Positions 47,511-56,554 of a stretch of 64,000 bases of DNA are shown here, one piece after another (the stretch's first letter is position 1; each line of letters opens with the position of its first letter). The stretch covers positions 62,001 to 126,000 of the forward strand of contig NZ_JAIMEP010000004.1 of the NCBI RefSeq assembly GCF_019794555.1, written 5' to 3'. The translations under genes and the position numbers were made by a program. The stretch comes from Streptococcus suis. Lineage in GTDB: Bacteria; Bacillota; Bacilli; Lactobacillales; Streptococcaceae. The notes below the pieces were generated by a model, which worked only from the letters and a program-made list of their open reading frames with translations, had not been told where the DNA came from and ran no database searches.

Positions 47511-48530
47511 TTATGAATGCCACTCATTTTCGTGTCGGAACTCACCGGTCATGATTTCCTTAATGGCATCTTCAATATTAGCTCCTTGGTAGATGACCTT
47601 GTAGATCGCTTGAGTAATTGGCATATAGACACCCAGTTCTTGTGCTAATTCATAGGCAGCTTTGGTTGTCGAAATTCCTTCGATAACCATTCCCATATTG
47701 CGCTCAACGTCCTCTAGTTTTTCACCACGTCCGAGCTGGTCACCGGCTCTCCAGTTACGTGAATGGACAGATGTACCGGTAACAATTAAATCACCGACAC
47801 CAGAAAGGCCACTATAAGTTAAAGGATTAGCCCCCATAGCAACGCCTAGACGTGTGATTTCAGTTAAACCACGGGCGATAATGGCTGCCTTTGCATTGTC
47901 CCCATAGCCCAAACCATGTAAGGCACCCGCACCAACGGCAATAATGTTTTTCAGAGCACCTGCTGTTTCTACACCAATGACATCATTATTAGTATAAAGG
48001 CGGAAGTAGTGGTTGCTGAAAAGATTTTGAACGTAGGTGGCTGCCTCCATGTCTTTTGATGCAGCAGAAATCAGTGTTAAATCACGGACGATTGTTTCTT
48101 CTGCATGGCTAGGACCTGATACAACTACGATTTCGGAACGAAGTTGTGCTGGAATCTCTTCTTCTAAAACCTCAGACAAACGTTTGTGACTATCAGGTTC
48201 CAATCCTTTAGAGGCATGCATGATAACGACTTTGTGCTTGAGCACTTGCGCCACTTGTTTGGCAACTAGGCGTGTTACCTTGGTTGGGACAACAAAAAGA
48301 ACGGCATCAACTCCGTCAAGAGTCTCTGATAGGTCTTTGTATGCCTTAATTTTTTCATCTAGAATAATATCTTTAAAATATCGAGTATTCGTATGTTGTT
48401 CATTGATTTCATCAATTTGTTCGGAAATATTTCCCCAAATACGTACCTCATGTCCATTATCGTTTAAGACTTGAGAGAGAGCTGTTCCCCATGATCCAGG
48501 ACCAAGAACGGCAATTTTTTGTTTTTCCAT
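47511..48530 (-). CDS. gpsA: Glycerol-3-phosphate dehydrogenase [NAD(P)+]
   Basis: Produces sn-glycerol-3-phosphate for phospholipid and lipoteichoic acid synthesis, 339 aa. The Rossmann loop is [12 protein letters not shown] (residues 8-19); the substrate-binding Lys is in [12 protein letters not shown], with [12 protein letters not shown] further on. The ATG at 48530 follows AAGGAGAGGTC; a start five codons upstream lies before that ribosome site. Confidence 0.95.
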   Translation of the reverse strand: MEKQKIAVLGPGSWGTALSQVLNDNGHEVRIWGNISEQIDEINEQHTNTRYFKDIILDEKIKAYKDLSETLDGVDAVLFVVPTKVTRLVAKQVAQVLKHKVVIMHASKGLEPDSHKRLSEVLEEEIPAQLRSEIVVVSGPSHAEETIVRDLTLISAASKDMEAATYVQNLFSNHYFRLYTNNDVIGVETAGALKNIIAVGAGALHGLGYGDNAKAAIIARGLTEITRLGVAMGANPLTYSGLSGVGDLIVTGTSVHSRNWRAGDQLGRGEKLEDVERNMGMVIEGISTTKAAYELAQELGVYMPITQAIYKVIYQGANIEDAIKEIMTGEFRHENEWHS

Positions 48531-48994
48531 GACCTCTCCTTGCATAGATTATTACTAATATTATATCACAAGTAGGTATATTCTCACAGAAAAATCTTGG
48601 CTGACTTTCATTCAATTGTTGTGCAATTATGGTGGTTCATTTGGGAGTGGTTCAAACAGGAGGGATGGGAATACGTGGTGGAAGTGAGTGAGGCATGTAC
48701 GGAACAATGAAGAACGAATTACTTCTAAGAAGCCAAATTGTATTGCAACAAATTGGAATTAGAGGAAGATATAACCGAGTTCTATTTTAAACATAATATA
48801 AAAGTTAGATATTGAGAAAGGTTGTTAAAGCTGGTATAAACGAAATGGAAAAATATAAAAATAAATCTTTTTTTGCTGTTTTTCAGTTCTATGGGATCAT
48901 TTTTTCAAATTAATGAAAAAAAGAGAGCAGTAGACTTGACATTAGTTCTCTTAGGAACTATAATAATCAGCGTGCTAACAAAAAAGGAGGGTTC
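48531..48994. other. gpsA-satR divergent region
   Basis: Next to gpsA lies its minus-strand leader; next to satR lies a well-formed promoter with operator (48936-48964). The central part (48600-48900) holds no frame with a credible start and ribosome site and no similarity I recognise. Confidence 0.45.
48936..48964 (+). promoter_or_regulatory. satRAB promoter with MarR-type operator
   Basis: Consensus TTGACA (48936-48941), a 17-nt spacer and TATAAT (48959-48964). The spacer contains the inverted repeat TAGTTC (48943-48948) / GAACTA (48955-48960). A repressor dimer bound here would sit between -35 and -10, the arrangement expected for autoregulation by the first gene, a MarR protein. Confidence 0.75.
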
Positions 48995-49444
48995 TTGATG
49001 TCACATATGGCAGACTTACGATATGTTTTTCATCAGTTAGAATACTTGAGTGATAAGATTGCAAAACACTATGGTGTCGAGCATTTGGCTGGTCCGCAGG
49101 GTCATGTCTTACACTTTTTAGGTGATAATATGGATAAGGAAATTTTTGTAAAGGATATTGAAACTGAACTGAAAATATCTAAGTCTGTCGCCAGTAACTT
49201 GGTTAAGCGTATGGAAAAAAATGGCTTTGTTCAAATTATTCCATCTGTGGTAGATAAGCGTTTTAAGCAAGTTGTTTTGACACCTTTGGGGCAAGAGAAG
49301 TTGCAACCATTAAGGGACTGGCACCAAGAAATGTCGGAATCAATTTTTAGGGGAATCCCTCGGGAAGATTTCCAATCAATGATTCGGCTGATTCATCAGT
49401 TGAAGGAGAATATTAATCAGTATAAGGAGAATAATGATGTTTAA
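48995..49444 (+). CDS. satR: MarR-family regulator of the SatAB exporter
   Basis: Winged-helix repressor, 149 aa. The recognition helix region is KISKSVASNLVKRMEKNGFV (about residues 63-82), followed by the beta-wing with VDKRFKQVVLTPLG. AAGGAGGGTTCTTG gives a strong start. Its stop overlaps the start of the first exporter gene by 11 bp. In S. suis, SatR represses satAB, and derepression gives fluoroquinolone efflux; assignment rests on this gene order and family match. Confidence 0.87.
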   Translation: MMSHMADLRYVFHQLEYLSDKIAKHYGVEHLAGPQGHVLHFLGDNMDKEIFVKDIETELKISKSVASNLVKRMEKNGFVQIIPSVVDKRFKQVVLTPLGQEKLQPLRDWHQEMSESIFRGIPREDFQSMIRLIHQLKENINQYKENNDV

Positions 49445-51146
49445 AAATGCAATTCTACGCTACAAGTGGCACGCATTGACGTCGGTTGTGCTAACATCCA
49501 TTGTTGTTATTACAACACTTTTGCAACCAAGTTATCTCAAAGATGTCTTGACGGCAGTTTTGTTAAATGATCAAGATGAGATTTTTCGGGTTGGGAAAAT
49601 TCTTTTAGTGATTGCTGGAATTGGCTTACTTGCAGGACTTGCTAATACTATCAATGCTGCGAAAATTGCTCAAGGAGTTTCTGCGGATATTCGTGAAAAT
49701 ACATTCAGGAAGATTCAAAGTTTTTCATATGCAAATATTGAAGAATTTAATGCTGGAAATTTAGTTGTCCGCATGACCAATGACGTCACGCAAATTCAAA
49801 ACTTGACCATGATGCTCTTCACAATCTTAATGCGCGTACCCTTGCTATTTATTGGTGCTTTCATTATGGCGGTAAGGACTCTGCCAGAACTTTGGTGGAT
49901 GATTATTGTCATGGTGATTTTGATCGTAGCCATTATGGCCATTGTAATGGGACAAATGGGCCCTCGTTTTGGGAAATTCCAAACATTGATGGATCGCATG
50001 AATAGTATTGCCAAGGAAAATTTACGTGGTATTCGAGTGGTGAAATCATTTGTCCAAGAAAAAAATCAATACGATAAATTCAAGGAAGTTTCAAATGAGT
50101 TGCTTGATTTAAATATTTTTATCGGGTATGGTTTTTCAATTCTGCAACCATTGATGATGTTTATTTCCTATATGGCTATCTTTGCTTCTCTCTACCTCGT
50201 TTCTGGTATGGTAGATACAAACTTGGAAGCTGTAGGAGGCTTTACTTCGTTCATGAGTTACCTGATGCAAATCATGTTTGCAATCATTATGACGAGCTTT
50301 ATGGGAATGCAGGCATCTCGTGCTGCCATTTCAATTAAACGAATTACAGAAGTATTAAATACTGAACCTGCTATGACTTTTGCAGATGTGCCAGATGAAG
50401 AATTAAATGGGAAGATTGTTTTTGATAATGTGACATTCACCTATCCACACGATACAGAGCCAACCTTGAAAAATATTTCATTTGAGATTGAATCAGGACA
50501 AATGGTTGGGGTTGTTGGTGCAACAGGTGCCGGTAAATCAACCTTGGCACAGTTGATACCTCGACTCTTCGACCCACAAGAGGGTAGTGTCTCTATTGGT
50601 GGTCGCGATGTGAAAGAGGTGAGTAAAAATACCCTTCGCAATACCGTTTCGATTGTACTTCAAAAAGCAATTCTTTTCTCAGGAACGATTGCGGACAATT
50701 TGCGCCAAGGGGCTCCGGGAGCGGATATTCTTCGATTGGAACGTGCAGCGGGAATTGCACAAGCGAAAGAATTTATCGATCGCTTAGATGAAACCTATGA
50801 AAGTGAAGTCGAGGAACGTGGAAACAACTTTTCTGGTGGTCAAAAGCAACGGATTTCGATTGCCCGTGGTGTAATAGGGGAGCCAAAAGTACTTGTTTTA
50901 GACGATTCAACTTCAGCTTTGGATGCGAAATCTGAGAAGTTGGTTCAGGAAGCTTTGAACCATGAATTAAAAGCGACCACAACGGTTATTGTTGCACAGA
51001 AAATTTCATCAGTCATTAAGGCAGATAAAATCCTAGTACTCGACGAAGGTCGTCTGATTGGGGAAGGAACCCATGCTGAACTGGTGGAAAATAATGCTGT
51101 TTATCGCGAAATCTATGAAACACAGAAAGGGAAGGAGGAGAACTAA
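49434..51146 (+). CDS. satA: Heterodimeric ABC exporter subunit SatA
   Basis: Half-transporter of 570 aa: six membrane helices (about 15-300) followed by a nucleotide-binding domain. Walker A is GATGAGKS at 362-369 and the signature is NFSGGQKQR. The Walker B catalytic Glu is replaced by Asp491 (LVLDDSTSALD) and the switch His by Gln522 (IVAQK), so its own ATP site is degenerate. With SatB it forms a PatAB-like multidrug exporter (fluoroquinolones in S. suis). The start lies inside satR. A GGAGGAG sequence near its end has no start codon behind it. Confidence 0.9.
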   Translation: MMFKNAILRYKWHALTSVVLTSIVVITTLLQPSYLKDVLTAVLLNDQDEIFRVGKILLVIAGIGLLAGLANTINAAKIAQGVSADIRENTFRKIQSFSYANIEEFNAGNLVVRMTNDVTQIQNLTMMLFTILMRVPLLFIGAFIMAVRTLPELWWMIIVMVILIVAIMAIVMGQMGPRFGKFQTLMDRMNSIAKENLRGIRVVKSFVQEKNQYDKFKEVSNELLDLNIFIGYGFSILQPLMMFISYMAIFASLYLVSGMVDTNLEAVGGFTSFMSYLMQIMFAIIMTSFMGMQASRAAISIKRITEVLNTEPAMTFADVPDEELNGKIVFDNVTFTYPHDTEPTLKNISFEIESGQMVGVVGATGAGKSTLAQLIPRLFDPQEGSVSIGGRDVKEVSKNTLRNTVSIVLQKAILFSGTIADNLRQGAPGADILRLERAAGIAQAKEFIDRLDETYESEVEERGNNFSGGQKQRISIARGVIGEPKVLVLDDSTSALDAKSEKLVQEALNHELKATTTVIVAQKISSVIKADKILVLDEGRLIGEGTHAELVENNAVYREIYETQKGKEEN

Positions 51147-51285
51147 GCAAGTGCAGTCTATATAGTACGATTGCATTTGAACTCGCTCGGAAAGCTTCGA
51201 AAAAAGATAAACCGCCTAGCGTTTCGGAATGCGGCATTGGTTTCCTATTTTTCGGTCGCATTCTGGACGATCTTAGTATCATGTT
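51147..51285 (+). other. Structured satA-satB junction
   Basis: Two hairpins are visible: TGCAGTC/GATTGCA (51152-51175) and a 55-nt stem-loop (51199-51253) with outer GAAAAAAGATAAACC against GGTTTCCTATTTTTC and inner CCGC/GCGG. An orphan Shine-Dalgarno (GGAGGAG) precedes it at the satA end, while satB has none. The segment may be inserted or may act as an attenuator or processing site. Confidence 0.4.
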
Positions 51286-53070
51286 ATGAAAACACTTAGA
51301 TTTTTCTGGTTTTATTTTAAACGTTATAAAGTATCCTTTGTCTTTATTTTTCTAGCTATTGTTGTAGCAACCTATTTGCAAGTCAAAAGTCCAGTTTTGC
51401 TTGGTGATGCAATTGCAGAAATGGGAAAAATTGGTCAAAGCTATGCTGTTGCTAAGCAGATGGGACAATCAGGATTTGAAGCAGATTATTCAGATTTTAA
51501 TAGCATCATGTTTAAACTCTTTCTTGCCTATGCGATGACAGTTGTTGCGAACTTAATTTATAGCTTGCTGTTTACTCGCATTATTGCGAATTCAACAAGT
51601 CGTATGCGAAAAGGGCTTTTCGGCAAGTTAGAACGATTGACGATTGCTTTCTTTGATCGACATAAGGATGGAGATATTCTTTCACGCTTCACATCTGATT
51701 TGGATAATATTCAAAACACTTTCAACCAATCATTGACACAAGTGATGACCAACGTTGCCTTATATATTGGTTTGATTATTATGATGTTCCGTCAAGATGT
51801 TCGTTTGGCTTTAGTGACTGTAGCTTCGACACCTGTTGCTTTACTTGCTTTGGTAGTCATTGTTCGTCTTGCACGGAAATACACTAATCTTCAGCAAGCA
51901 GCAGTTTCGAAATTAAATGCCTACATGGATGAAAAAATTTCTGGTCAAAAAGCGATTATTGTCCAAGGTGTGCAGCAAGAAACAATTGATGGCTTTTTAG
52001 AACTCAATGAAGAAGTTCGTCGCACAACCTTTAAAGGTAGATTATTCGGGGGTATTCTCTTCCCATTTATGAACGGGATGAGCTTGGTAAATACAGCGAT
52101 TGTTATTTTTGTTGGTTCTACGATTGTCCTCAATGATAGTTCATTAGAAGCGGCTGCGGCATTAGGTTTGGTTGTTACCTTTGTACAATATTCTCAACAG
52201 TATTACCAGCCAATGATGCAGATTGCTTCAAGTTGGGCTGAGCTTCAGCTGGCCTTCACTGGTGCTCACAGGGTCCAAGAAATGTTTGATGAGCCTGAAG
52301 AAGTTCGCCCTCAAAATGCACCGTTGTTTACTGAATTGAAGGAAGGTGTTGCTATTAAGAATATTGATTTTGGATATTTGCCTGGTCAAAAAGTTCTTAA
52401 TAATGTCTCAATCACTGCTCCTAAAGGAAAAATGATAGCAGTCGTTGGTCCAACTGGATCAGGTAAGACAACAATCATGAACCTCATTAACCGTTTTTAT
52501 GATGTAAATAGTGGTAGTGTAGAGTTTGACGGTCGTGATATTCGTGAATATGATTTGGATAGTTTACGAAATAAAGTCGGTATTGTTCTGCAGGAATCGG
52601 TGCTCTTTTCGGGAACCATTGCAGATAATATTCGATTTGGAAGCGATGATATTTCACAGGAAATGGTTGAAACTGCAGCGCGTGCTACTCATATTCATGA
52701 TTTCATTATGAGTTTGCCAGAAGGGTATGACACTTATGTAACTGATGATGAAAATGTATTTTCAACAGGTCAGAAACAGTTGATTTCCATTGCCCGTACA
52801 TTGTTGACAGATCCACAAGTACTGATTCTGGATGAAGCAACGTCTAACGTTGATACCGTGACTGAAGCTAAAATTCAAAAAGCTATGGAGGCCATTATCG
52901 CAGGACGGACCAGCTTCGTCATTGCCCACCGCCTTAAAACCATTCTAAATGCAGATGAAATCATTGTATTAAAAGATGGTCAAGTCATTGAACAAGGAAA
53001 CCATAGTGAGTTACTCAAACTCAATGGCTTCTATGCTGAACTTTACCACAACCAGTTTGTGTTTGAATAA
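51286..53070 (+). CDS. satB: Heterodimeric ABC exporter subunit SatB
   Basis: Half-transporter of 594 aa: membrane domain with six helices (about 15-310) and nucleotide-binding domain. Walker A is GPTGSGKTT, the catalytic Glu517 is present ([11 protein letters not shown]), and the switch His548 is present (IAHR), but the signature is STGQ (493-496) instead of SGGQ. It supplies the catalytic Walker motifs while SatA supplies the good signature. No clear ribosome site precedes the ATG. The last 35 codons recur as a diverged, broken copy at 56397-56501. Confidence 0.9.
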   Translation: MKTLRFFWFYFKRYKVSFVFIFLAIVVATYLQVKSPVLLGDAIAEMGKIGQSYAVAKQMGQSGFEADYSDFNSIMFKLFLAYAMTVVANLIYSLLFTRIIANSTSRMRKGLFGKLERLTIAFFDRHKDGDILSRFTSDLDNIQNTFNQSLTQVMTNVALYIGLIIMMFRQDVRLALVTVASTPVALLALVVIVRLARKYTNLQQAAVSKLNAYMDEKISGQKAIIVQGVQQETIDGFLELNEEVRRTTFKGRLFGGILFPFMNGMSLVNTAIVIFVGSTIVLNDSSLEAAAALGLVVTFVQYSQQYYQPMMQIASSWAELQLAFTGAHRVQEMFDEPEEVRPQNAPLFTELKEGVAIKNIDFGYLPGQKVLNNVSITAPKGKMIAVVGPTGSGKTTIMNLINRFYDVNSGSVEFDGRDIREYDLDSLRNKVGIVLQESVLFSGTIADNIRFGSDDISQEMVETAARATHIHDFIMSLPEGYDTYVTDDENVFSTGQKQLISIARTLLTDPQVLILDEATSNVDTVTEAKIQKAMEAIIAGRTSFVIAHRLKTILNADEIIVLKDGQVIEQGNHSELLKLNGFYAELYHNQFVFE

Positions 53071-53086
53071 TATATAGAAAAATAAA

Positions 53087-53157
53087 CAGCCAAGATAAGC
53101 AGACCACAATCCTTAAACGTTTAGGACGTGGTTTATCTTGGCTGTTTTTGTGGTAGG
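53087..53157. terminator. Bidirectional terminator between satB and the FNT gene
   Basis: AACAGCCAAGATAA and TTTATCTTGGCTGTT form long outer arms; an inner stem pairs CCAC...TCCT...AAAC with GTTT...AGGA...GTGG. T runs follow on both strands, so both convergent units can end here. Confidence 0.8.
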
Positions 53158-53158
53158 C

Positions 53159-53953
53159 TTATTGTTCAATGTGGTTGGTTTTGGTTTGATTGAGCCAAGC
53201 GTAGGCGATACCGATAAAGAGACCGGCTCCGAGCCAATTTCCAAAAAAGACCACAATCCATTGACGAAGGATATTGATCATATTGAAGGCTTCGACATTG
53301 CTTCGAGTAGCGTTAAAAGCTAGGAGCATGAAAGATGCGAAATTGGCGACCAGATGCTCATTGATGAGGAAAACGAACATAAAAATGGAGGAAATGATGA
53401 CAAAGAACTTAGCAGACTGTTCTTTGATGAGCATGAAGCCAAGGATTGCCATATTTACAAACATATTAGCCGTGATCCCTTCAATAAAATTGCTCCAGTC
53501 AGATTTTCCAAGTTTGATGGTAACGGCATTGACGACAAAGCTCTTATCAGAGAGATTGAGATAGGAGAAGGACTGATTGAAGAGCCAGGCTAGAATAGTA
53601 GCGCCTACAAAGTTAAAGAAAGTACAGTATAGCAGCATCAGTGTTACTTTTTTCCAGCTAATTTGCTTATAGTAGGCACCAGTTGTGAGATACATCATGT
53701 TAGATGTGGCTAATTCACCACCAAAAATAAGAACAAAAACCAGCCCAATAGCAAAGATGAAGGTAAAGACAAAGCGCGACAAACTTGGAAATTGACTGGC
53801 AATAACGTCTGCTCCGATAATACCGACAGCTGTTGACATAGTCAGGTAGGCTCCTGCATACATAGAACGCAAGGCATAGCGGCCTAGACTTTCGTCAAAA
53901 AGGGCTTCTTTTTTTGAAACTGCAGCTGAAATTTTTTCTTGAAATGGTGACAT
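53159..53953 (-). CDS. Formate/nitrite transporter family channel
   Basis: Pentameric anion channel protein of the FNT family, 264 aa, with about six membrane segments. The start MSPFQEKI follows AAGGAGTTCCT; two upstream in-frame starts lie before this ribosome site. Family-typical elements include GELATSNMMYLTTGAYYKQISW and the half-helix NWLGAGLF. It is the last gene of the minus-strand FMN reductase unit, though a strong hairpin separates it from the gene before. Formate, nitrite or lactate export are the family functions. Confidence 0.85.
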   Translation of the reverse strand: MSPFQEKISAAVSKKEALFDESLGRYALRSMYAGAYLTMSTAVGIIGADVIASQFPSLSRFVFTFIFAIGLVFVLIFGGELATSNMMYLTTGAYYKQISWKKVTLMLLYCTFFNFVGATILAWLFNQSFSYLNLSDKSFVVNAVTIKLGKSDWSNFIEGITANMFVNMAILGFMLIKEQSAKFFVIISSIFMFVFLINEHLVANFASFMLLAFNATRSNVEAFNMINILRQWIVVFFGNWLGAGLFIGIAYAWLNQTKTNHIEQ

Positions 53954-53991
53954 AGGAACTCCTTGTGAAATCATGGTCAATGTTTTGTTTG

Positions 53992-54024
53992 AAAAATATA
54001 GTGGGAAGAGTTCTTCCCACTATA
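53992..54024 (-). terminator. Terminator or attenuator between FMN reductase and FNT genes
   Basis: Perfect 13-bp arms TATAGTGGGAAGA (53997-54009) and TCTTCCCACTATA (54012-54024) with a 2-nt loop; on the minus strand the stem runs into a TTTTTC tail. It would reduce readthrough into the FNT gene. Confidence 0.8.
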
Positions 54025-54033
54025 TGTGAACGA

Positions 54034-55269
54034 TTAGTGAGCAGATGCACCAGAATCTGCATCTGTCGGTGTGGAAGTAGCAGGGGCACTACCAGCATCT
54101 GATGCACCAGAGGTTGCGTCAACATGCGCAGGAGCTGCGGCAGTTCCCGAACCACCAACCAAGCGTTGACCAGTAGCTTCAAGATACCAATCTAGCCATG
54201 GTTTGAAATTAAAGATAATTTCATTGATACCAGCGTAGGATCCGTCAGGATAGTACATAGCTTGGTAGTTGTGGGTGTTGATAATTTCAGCAGGGGTACC
54301 GGGTACAATGGTACGAACATATTCCTGGTTACCATTACGCAAGGTACCGACAACCCATTCAACATTCTTCATGCGGGCAGGAGGTAGCGTACCGTGGACA
54401 GTTGATAGGCGATTTCCTACTTGAGCAAGTACCCGTTTACCCAACATGGTATCAGGTTCTTGGTGACTATTGTTGTAGTAGAGGAACTGGTTATTATCAT
54501 CTGCATAGGTCAATTCAAATGGCATCGCATTGAGGAACATATTGAGTTGGTTAACGGTCAATAGACCATTGTCTAGTTTAACATAGGTGTCTCCCTCAAC
54601 TGCGTTAACTAATTTAGAAGCCTTTTCTAGCCAATCTGGATCATCGGGATCCACACCAGTGATGGTTGTTGCGATTGGTTTGGTACAGTCTAAATCTTCT
54701 GGTGCGATTGGTTTTGGTTTTTTCAATTTGGATACAACACCGACATACTTGATAAAGTTGTCTAGACAGCTTTCTAAGAATTTCACGGTGCCTTCATTGA
54801 TGATATTGCCCTTGTCGTCAAACGCTTCTTTGGCCTTACCAAGGAGGAATTCGTTACCTGGTAGTGTGTAAGCATTGACACCTGGTGCATCTAAAATTTT
54901 CCGTAGGTGAACTTGGGCACGAGAAGTTCCTTGATCGTAGTAAGATGCCCCGATAATCATAACTGGTTTATTTTCGAATGGGTGTAAATTAAAGTTGAGC
55001 CATTCCAGAGTACTCTTAAGGGCAGGGGTAATGGTATGATTGTGCTCAGGGGTAGCAATAATGACCCCGTCAGCACGGGTGATTTTGTTGTAAAGGTATT
55101 GAATTGCAAAACAATCAGACTGGTCTTCGTCCTGATTGAACATTGGAGCATCTTTGATTTCCAAAAGTTCTAGTTCAAACTTCACTTTAAAGTGGCGTTG
55201 AATGAATTGCAATAGCATACGGTTATAAGATTGATCTGCATTTGATCCAACAATTCCGACAAATTTCAT
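54034..55269 (-). CDS. NADPH-dependent FMN reductase-like flavoprotein, long form
   Basis: Flavodoxin-like oxidoreductase, 411 aa. The N-terminal FMN domain (about 1-185) has GIVGSNADQSYNRMLL, the TPEHNHTITPALKSTLEW flavin loop and GASYYDQGTSRAQVHLR. The second half (about 215-370) is an extra domain with FNFKPWLDWYLE near its end that I cannot assign. The last 35 residues are Ala/Ser/Thr/Asp-rich low complexity. The start follows AGAGAGGAATATACT. No signal peptide is visible. It probably pairs with the shorter reductase encoded upstream; the electron acceptor is unknown. Confidence 0.8.
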   Translation of the reverse strand: MKFVGIVGSNADQSYNRMLLQFIQRHFKVKFELELLEIKDAPMFNQDEDQSDCFAIQYLYNKITRADGVIIATPEHNHTITPALKSTLEWLNFNLHPFENKPVMIIGASYYDQGTSRAQVHLRKILDAPGVNAYTLPGNEFLLGKAKEAFDDKGNIINEGTVKFLESCLDNFIKYVGVVSKLKKPKPIAPEDLDCTKPIATTITGVDPDDPDWLEKASKLVNAVEGDTYVKLDNGLLTVNQLNMFLNAMPFELTYADDNNQFLYYNNSHQEPDTMLGKRVLAQVGNRLSTVHGTLPPARMKNVEWVVGTLRNGNQEYVRTIVPGTPAEIINTHNYQAMYYPDGSYAGINEIIFNFKPWLDWYLEATGQRLVGGSGTAAAPAHVDATSGASDAGSAPATSTPTDADSGASAH

Positions 55270-55283
55270 AGTATATTCCTCTC

Positions 55284-55886
55284 TTACAGGTTTTCCCAAT
55301 CGAAGTTTTCAGCTTCTTTTTGGAGTAATTTTTTGGCGTTAGACAGCTTGCTAGTCATGGTGACAAAGAGGCGGAAGTCATCAAAGATGGCATCCAGTTT
55401 TTGACTAGTTTCTAAATCAATGAGCTCCCCATTGGCATCAAAGGCTTGCAAGGAATGTGACAATAAAAATTCATCTGGCAAGACAGTGGCCTTGAGTTCA
55501 GGAGCGTTGAGAATTTGACGTAGCTGTAGTTGGGCACGAGAGGAACCAAGTGTTCCATAAGAAGCACCAGTAATCATAACTGGTTTGTTTAATAGTGGAT
55601 AGACACCGTATGATACCCAAGCAAGGGCATTCATAAGGACAGCTGGAATAGAGTGGTCATATTCGGGAGTTCCGATGATGACTCCGTCAGCAGCCTCAAT
55701 TTTTGCGACCAATTCTTTGACAATTTCTGGTAATTCTCGATTGGCTGGTTTATTGAAGATTGGGAGTTCCTTGATTTCAACCAGTTCGATATCTGCCTTA
55801 TCAGCGAAGTGTTGTTCAATGTACTGCAAGAGTTTGCGGTTGGTTGAGCGAGCGGAGTTTGTTCCGACCAGTCCTAGAAGTTTCAT
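55284..55886 (-). CDS. NADPH-dependent FMN reductase
   Basis: Flavodoxin-like reductase of 200 aa, related to the first half of the next gene. FMN-binding elements are GLVGTNSARSTNRKLL, GTPEYDHSIPAVLMNALAWVS and GASYGTLGSSRAQLQLR. It is the first gene of a three-gene minus-strand unit with a cre site in the promoter. Cytoplasmic; likely supplies reduced flavin or reduces a quinone/azo substrate. The ATG at 55886 is preceded by GAGAGAAGACGCC. Confidence 0.87.
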   Translation of the reverse strand: MKLLGLVGTNSARSTNRKLLQYIEQHFADKADIELVEIKELPIFNKPANRELPEIVKELVAKIEAADGVIIGTPEYDHSIPAVLMNALAWVSYGVYPLLNKPVMITGASYGTLGSSRAQLQLRQILNAPELKATVLPDEFLLSHSLQAFDANGELIDLETSQKLDAIFDDFRLFVTMTSKLSNAKKLLQKEAENFDWENL

Positions 55887-55913
55887 GGCGTCTTCTCTCT
55901 TTCCTAAATTTGG

Positions 55914-55958
55914 TACCTTTATCATACCCTTTTATCCAATAAAATGTAAGCGCTTTCT
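55914..55958 (-). promoter_or_regulatory. FMN reductase operon promoter with consensus cre
   Basis: TGTAAGCGCTTTCT (55945-55958) fits the CcpA consensus. On the minus strand TTACAT overlaps it as -35, with a 17-nt spacer to TATGAT as -10. CcpA bound at the -35 would repress, so the unit is probably shut off by preferred sugars. Confidence 0.75.
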
Positions 55959-56000
55959 GAAAATGTAATAAAATTGTTCAAAAATTCACGAGTTTTTTGG

Positions 56001-56372
56001 TATAATATTAGTATGCAGAGAATATTCTATCTAGTATTTGGTTTTGTTAGTTTGATGGTTGGTGTCATTGGGATTGTTTTGCCGATAGTCCCGACAACCC
56101 CTCTTTTACTTTTGGCAGGATTTTGCTTTGCTAGAAGTTCAAAAAGGTTTGAAAAATGGCTACGCAATACAAAAATTTATCAATTTTACGTAGCTGATTA
56201 CGTTGAGACCAAATCCATTTCCCGCAAACGAAAAAAGCAAATCATCTGGCAAATTTACTTACTTATGGCAATTTCTATCTGGCTGGCTCCTATTTTATTG
56301 GTCAAAATGGGACTAGGACTATTAACAATCTTTATCACTTACTATTTGTTTTGGGTCATACCGGAGAAATAA
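56001..56372 (+). CDS. DUF454 (YbaN-like) membrane protein, leaderless
   Basis: Small inner-membrane protein; coding part 56013-56372, 119 aa. Hydrophobic segments lie at about 3-40 (two helices with the PIVPTTPLLLLAGFCFARSS motif) and 75-115. The extended -10 TGGTATAAT (56001-56006) ends six bases before the ATG and no ribosome site exists, so the mRNA is probably leaderless. Function of DUF454 is unknown. Confidence 0.8.
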   Translation, partial: YNISMQRIFYLVFGFVSLMVGVIGIVLPIVPTTPLLLLAGFCFARSSKRFEKWLRNTKIYQFYVADYVETKSISRKRKKQIIWQIYLLMAISIWLAPILLVKMGLGLLTIFITYYLFWVIPEK

Positions 56373-56396
56373 AGTCAGATTTGAGGGTTGAACATC

Positions 56397-56501
56397 GTAC
56401 TCAAAGACGGTTAGGTGATCGAGCAAGGCAACCACAGCCAACTCCTCAAACTAAACGGCTTCTACGCCGAACTCTACCACAACCAGTTTGTGTTTGAATA
56501 A
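56397..56501 (+). pseudogene. Diverged 3' remnant of a satB-like gene
   Basis: The frame reads VLKDG, stop, [21 protein letters not shown]..., ending QFVFE-stop. This is the SatB C terminus with one residue changed (Glu to Gln) and a stop in place of a Gln. Codons differ at many synonymous positions from satB 52966-53070. It has no start and cannot be functional. It marks the far edge of the segment carrying the FMN reductase/FNT unit and the DUF454 gene. Confidence 0.8.
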
Positions 56502-56554
56502 AGTTGAAAACCCCAGCCACTAGGTTGGAGTTTTGCTTTACCCTGTATTTCCTG

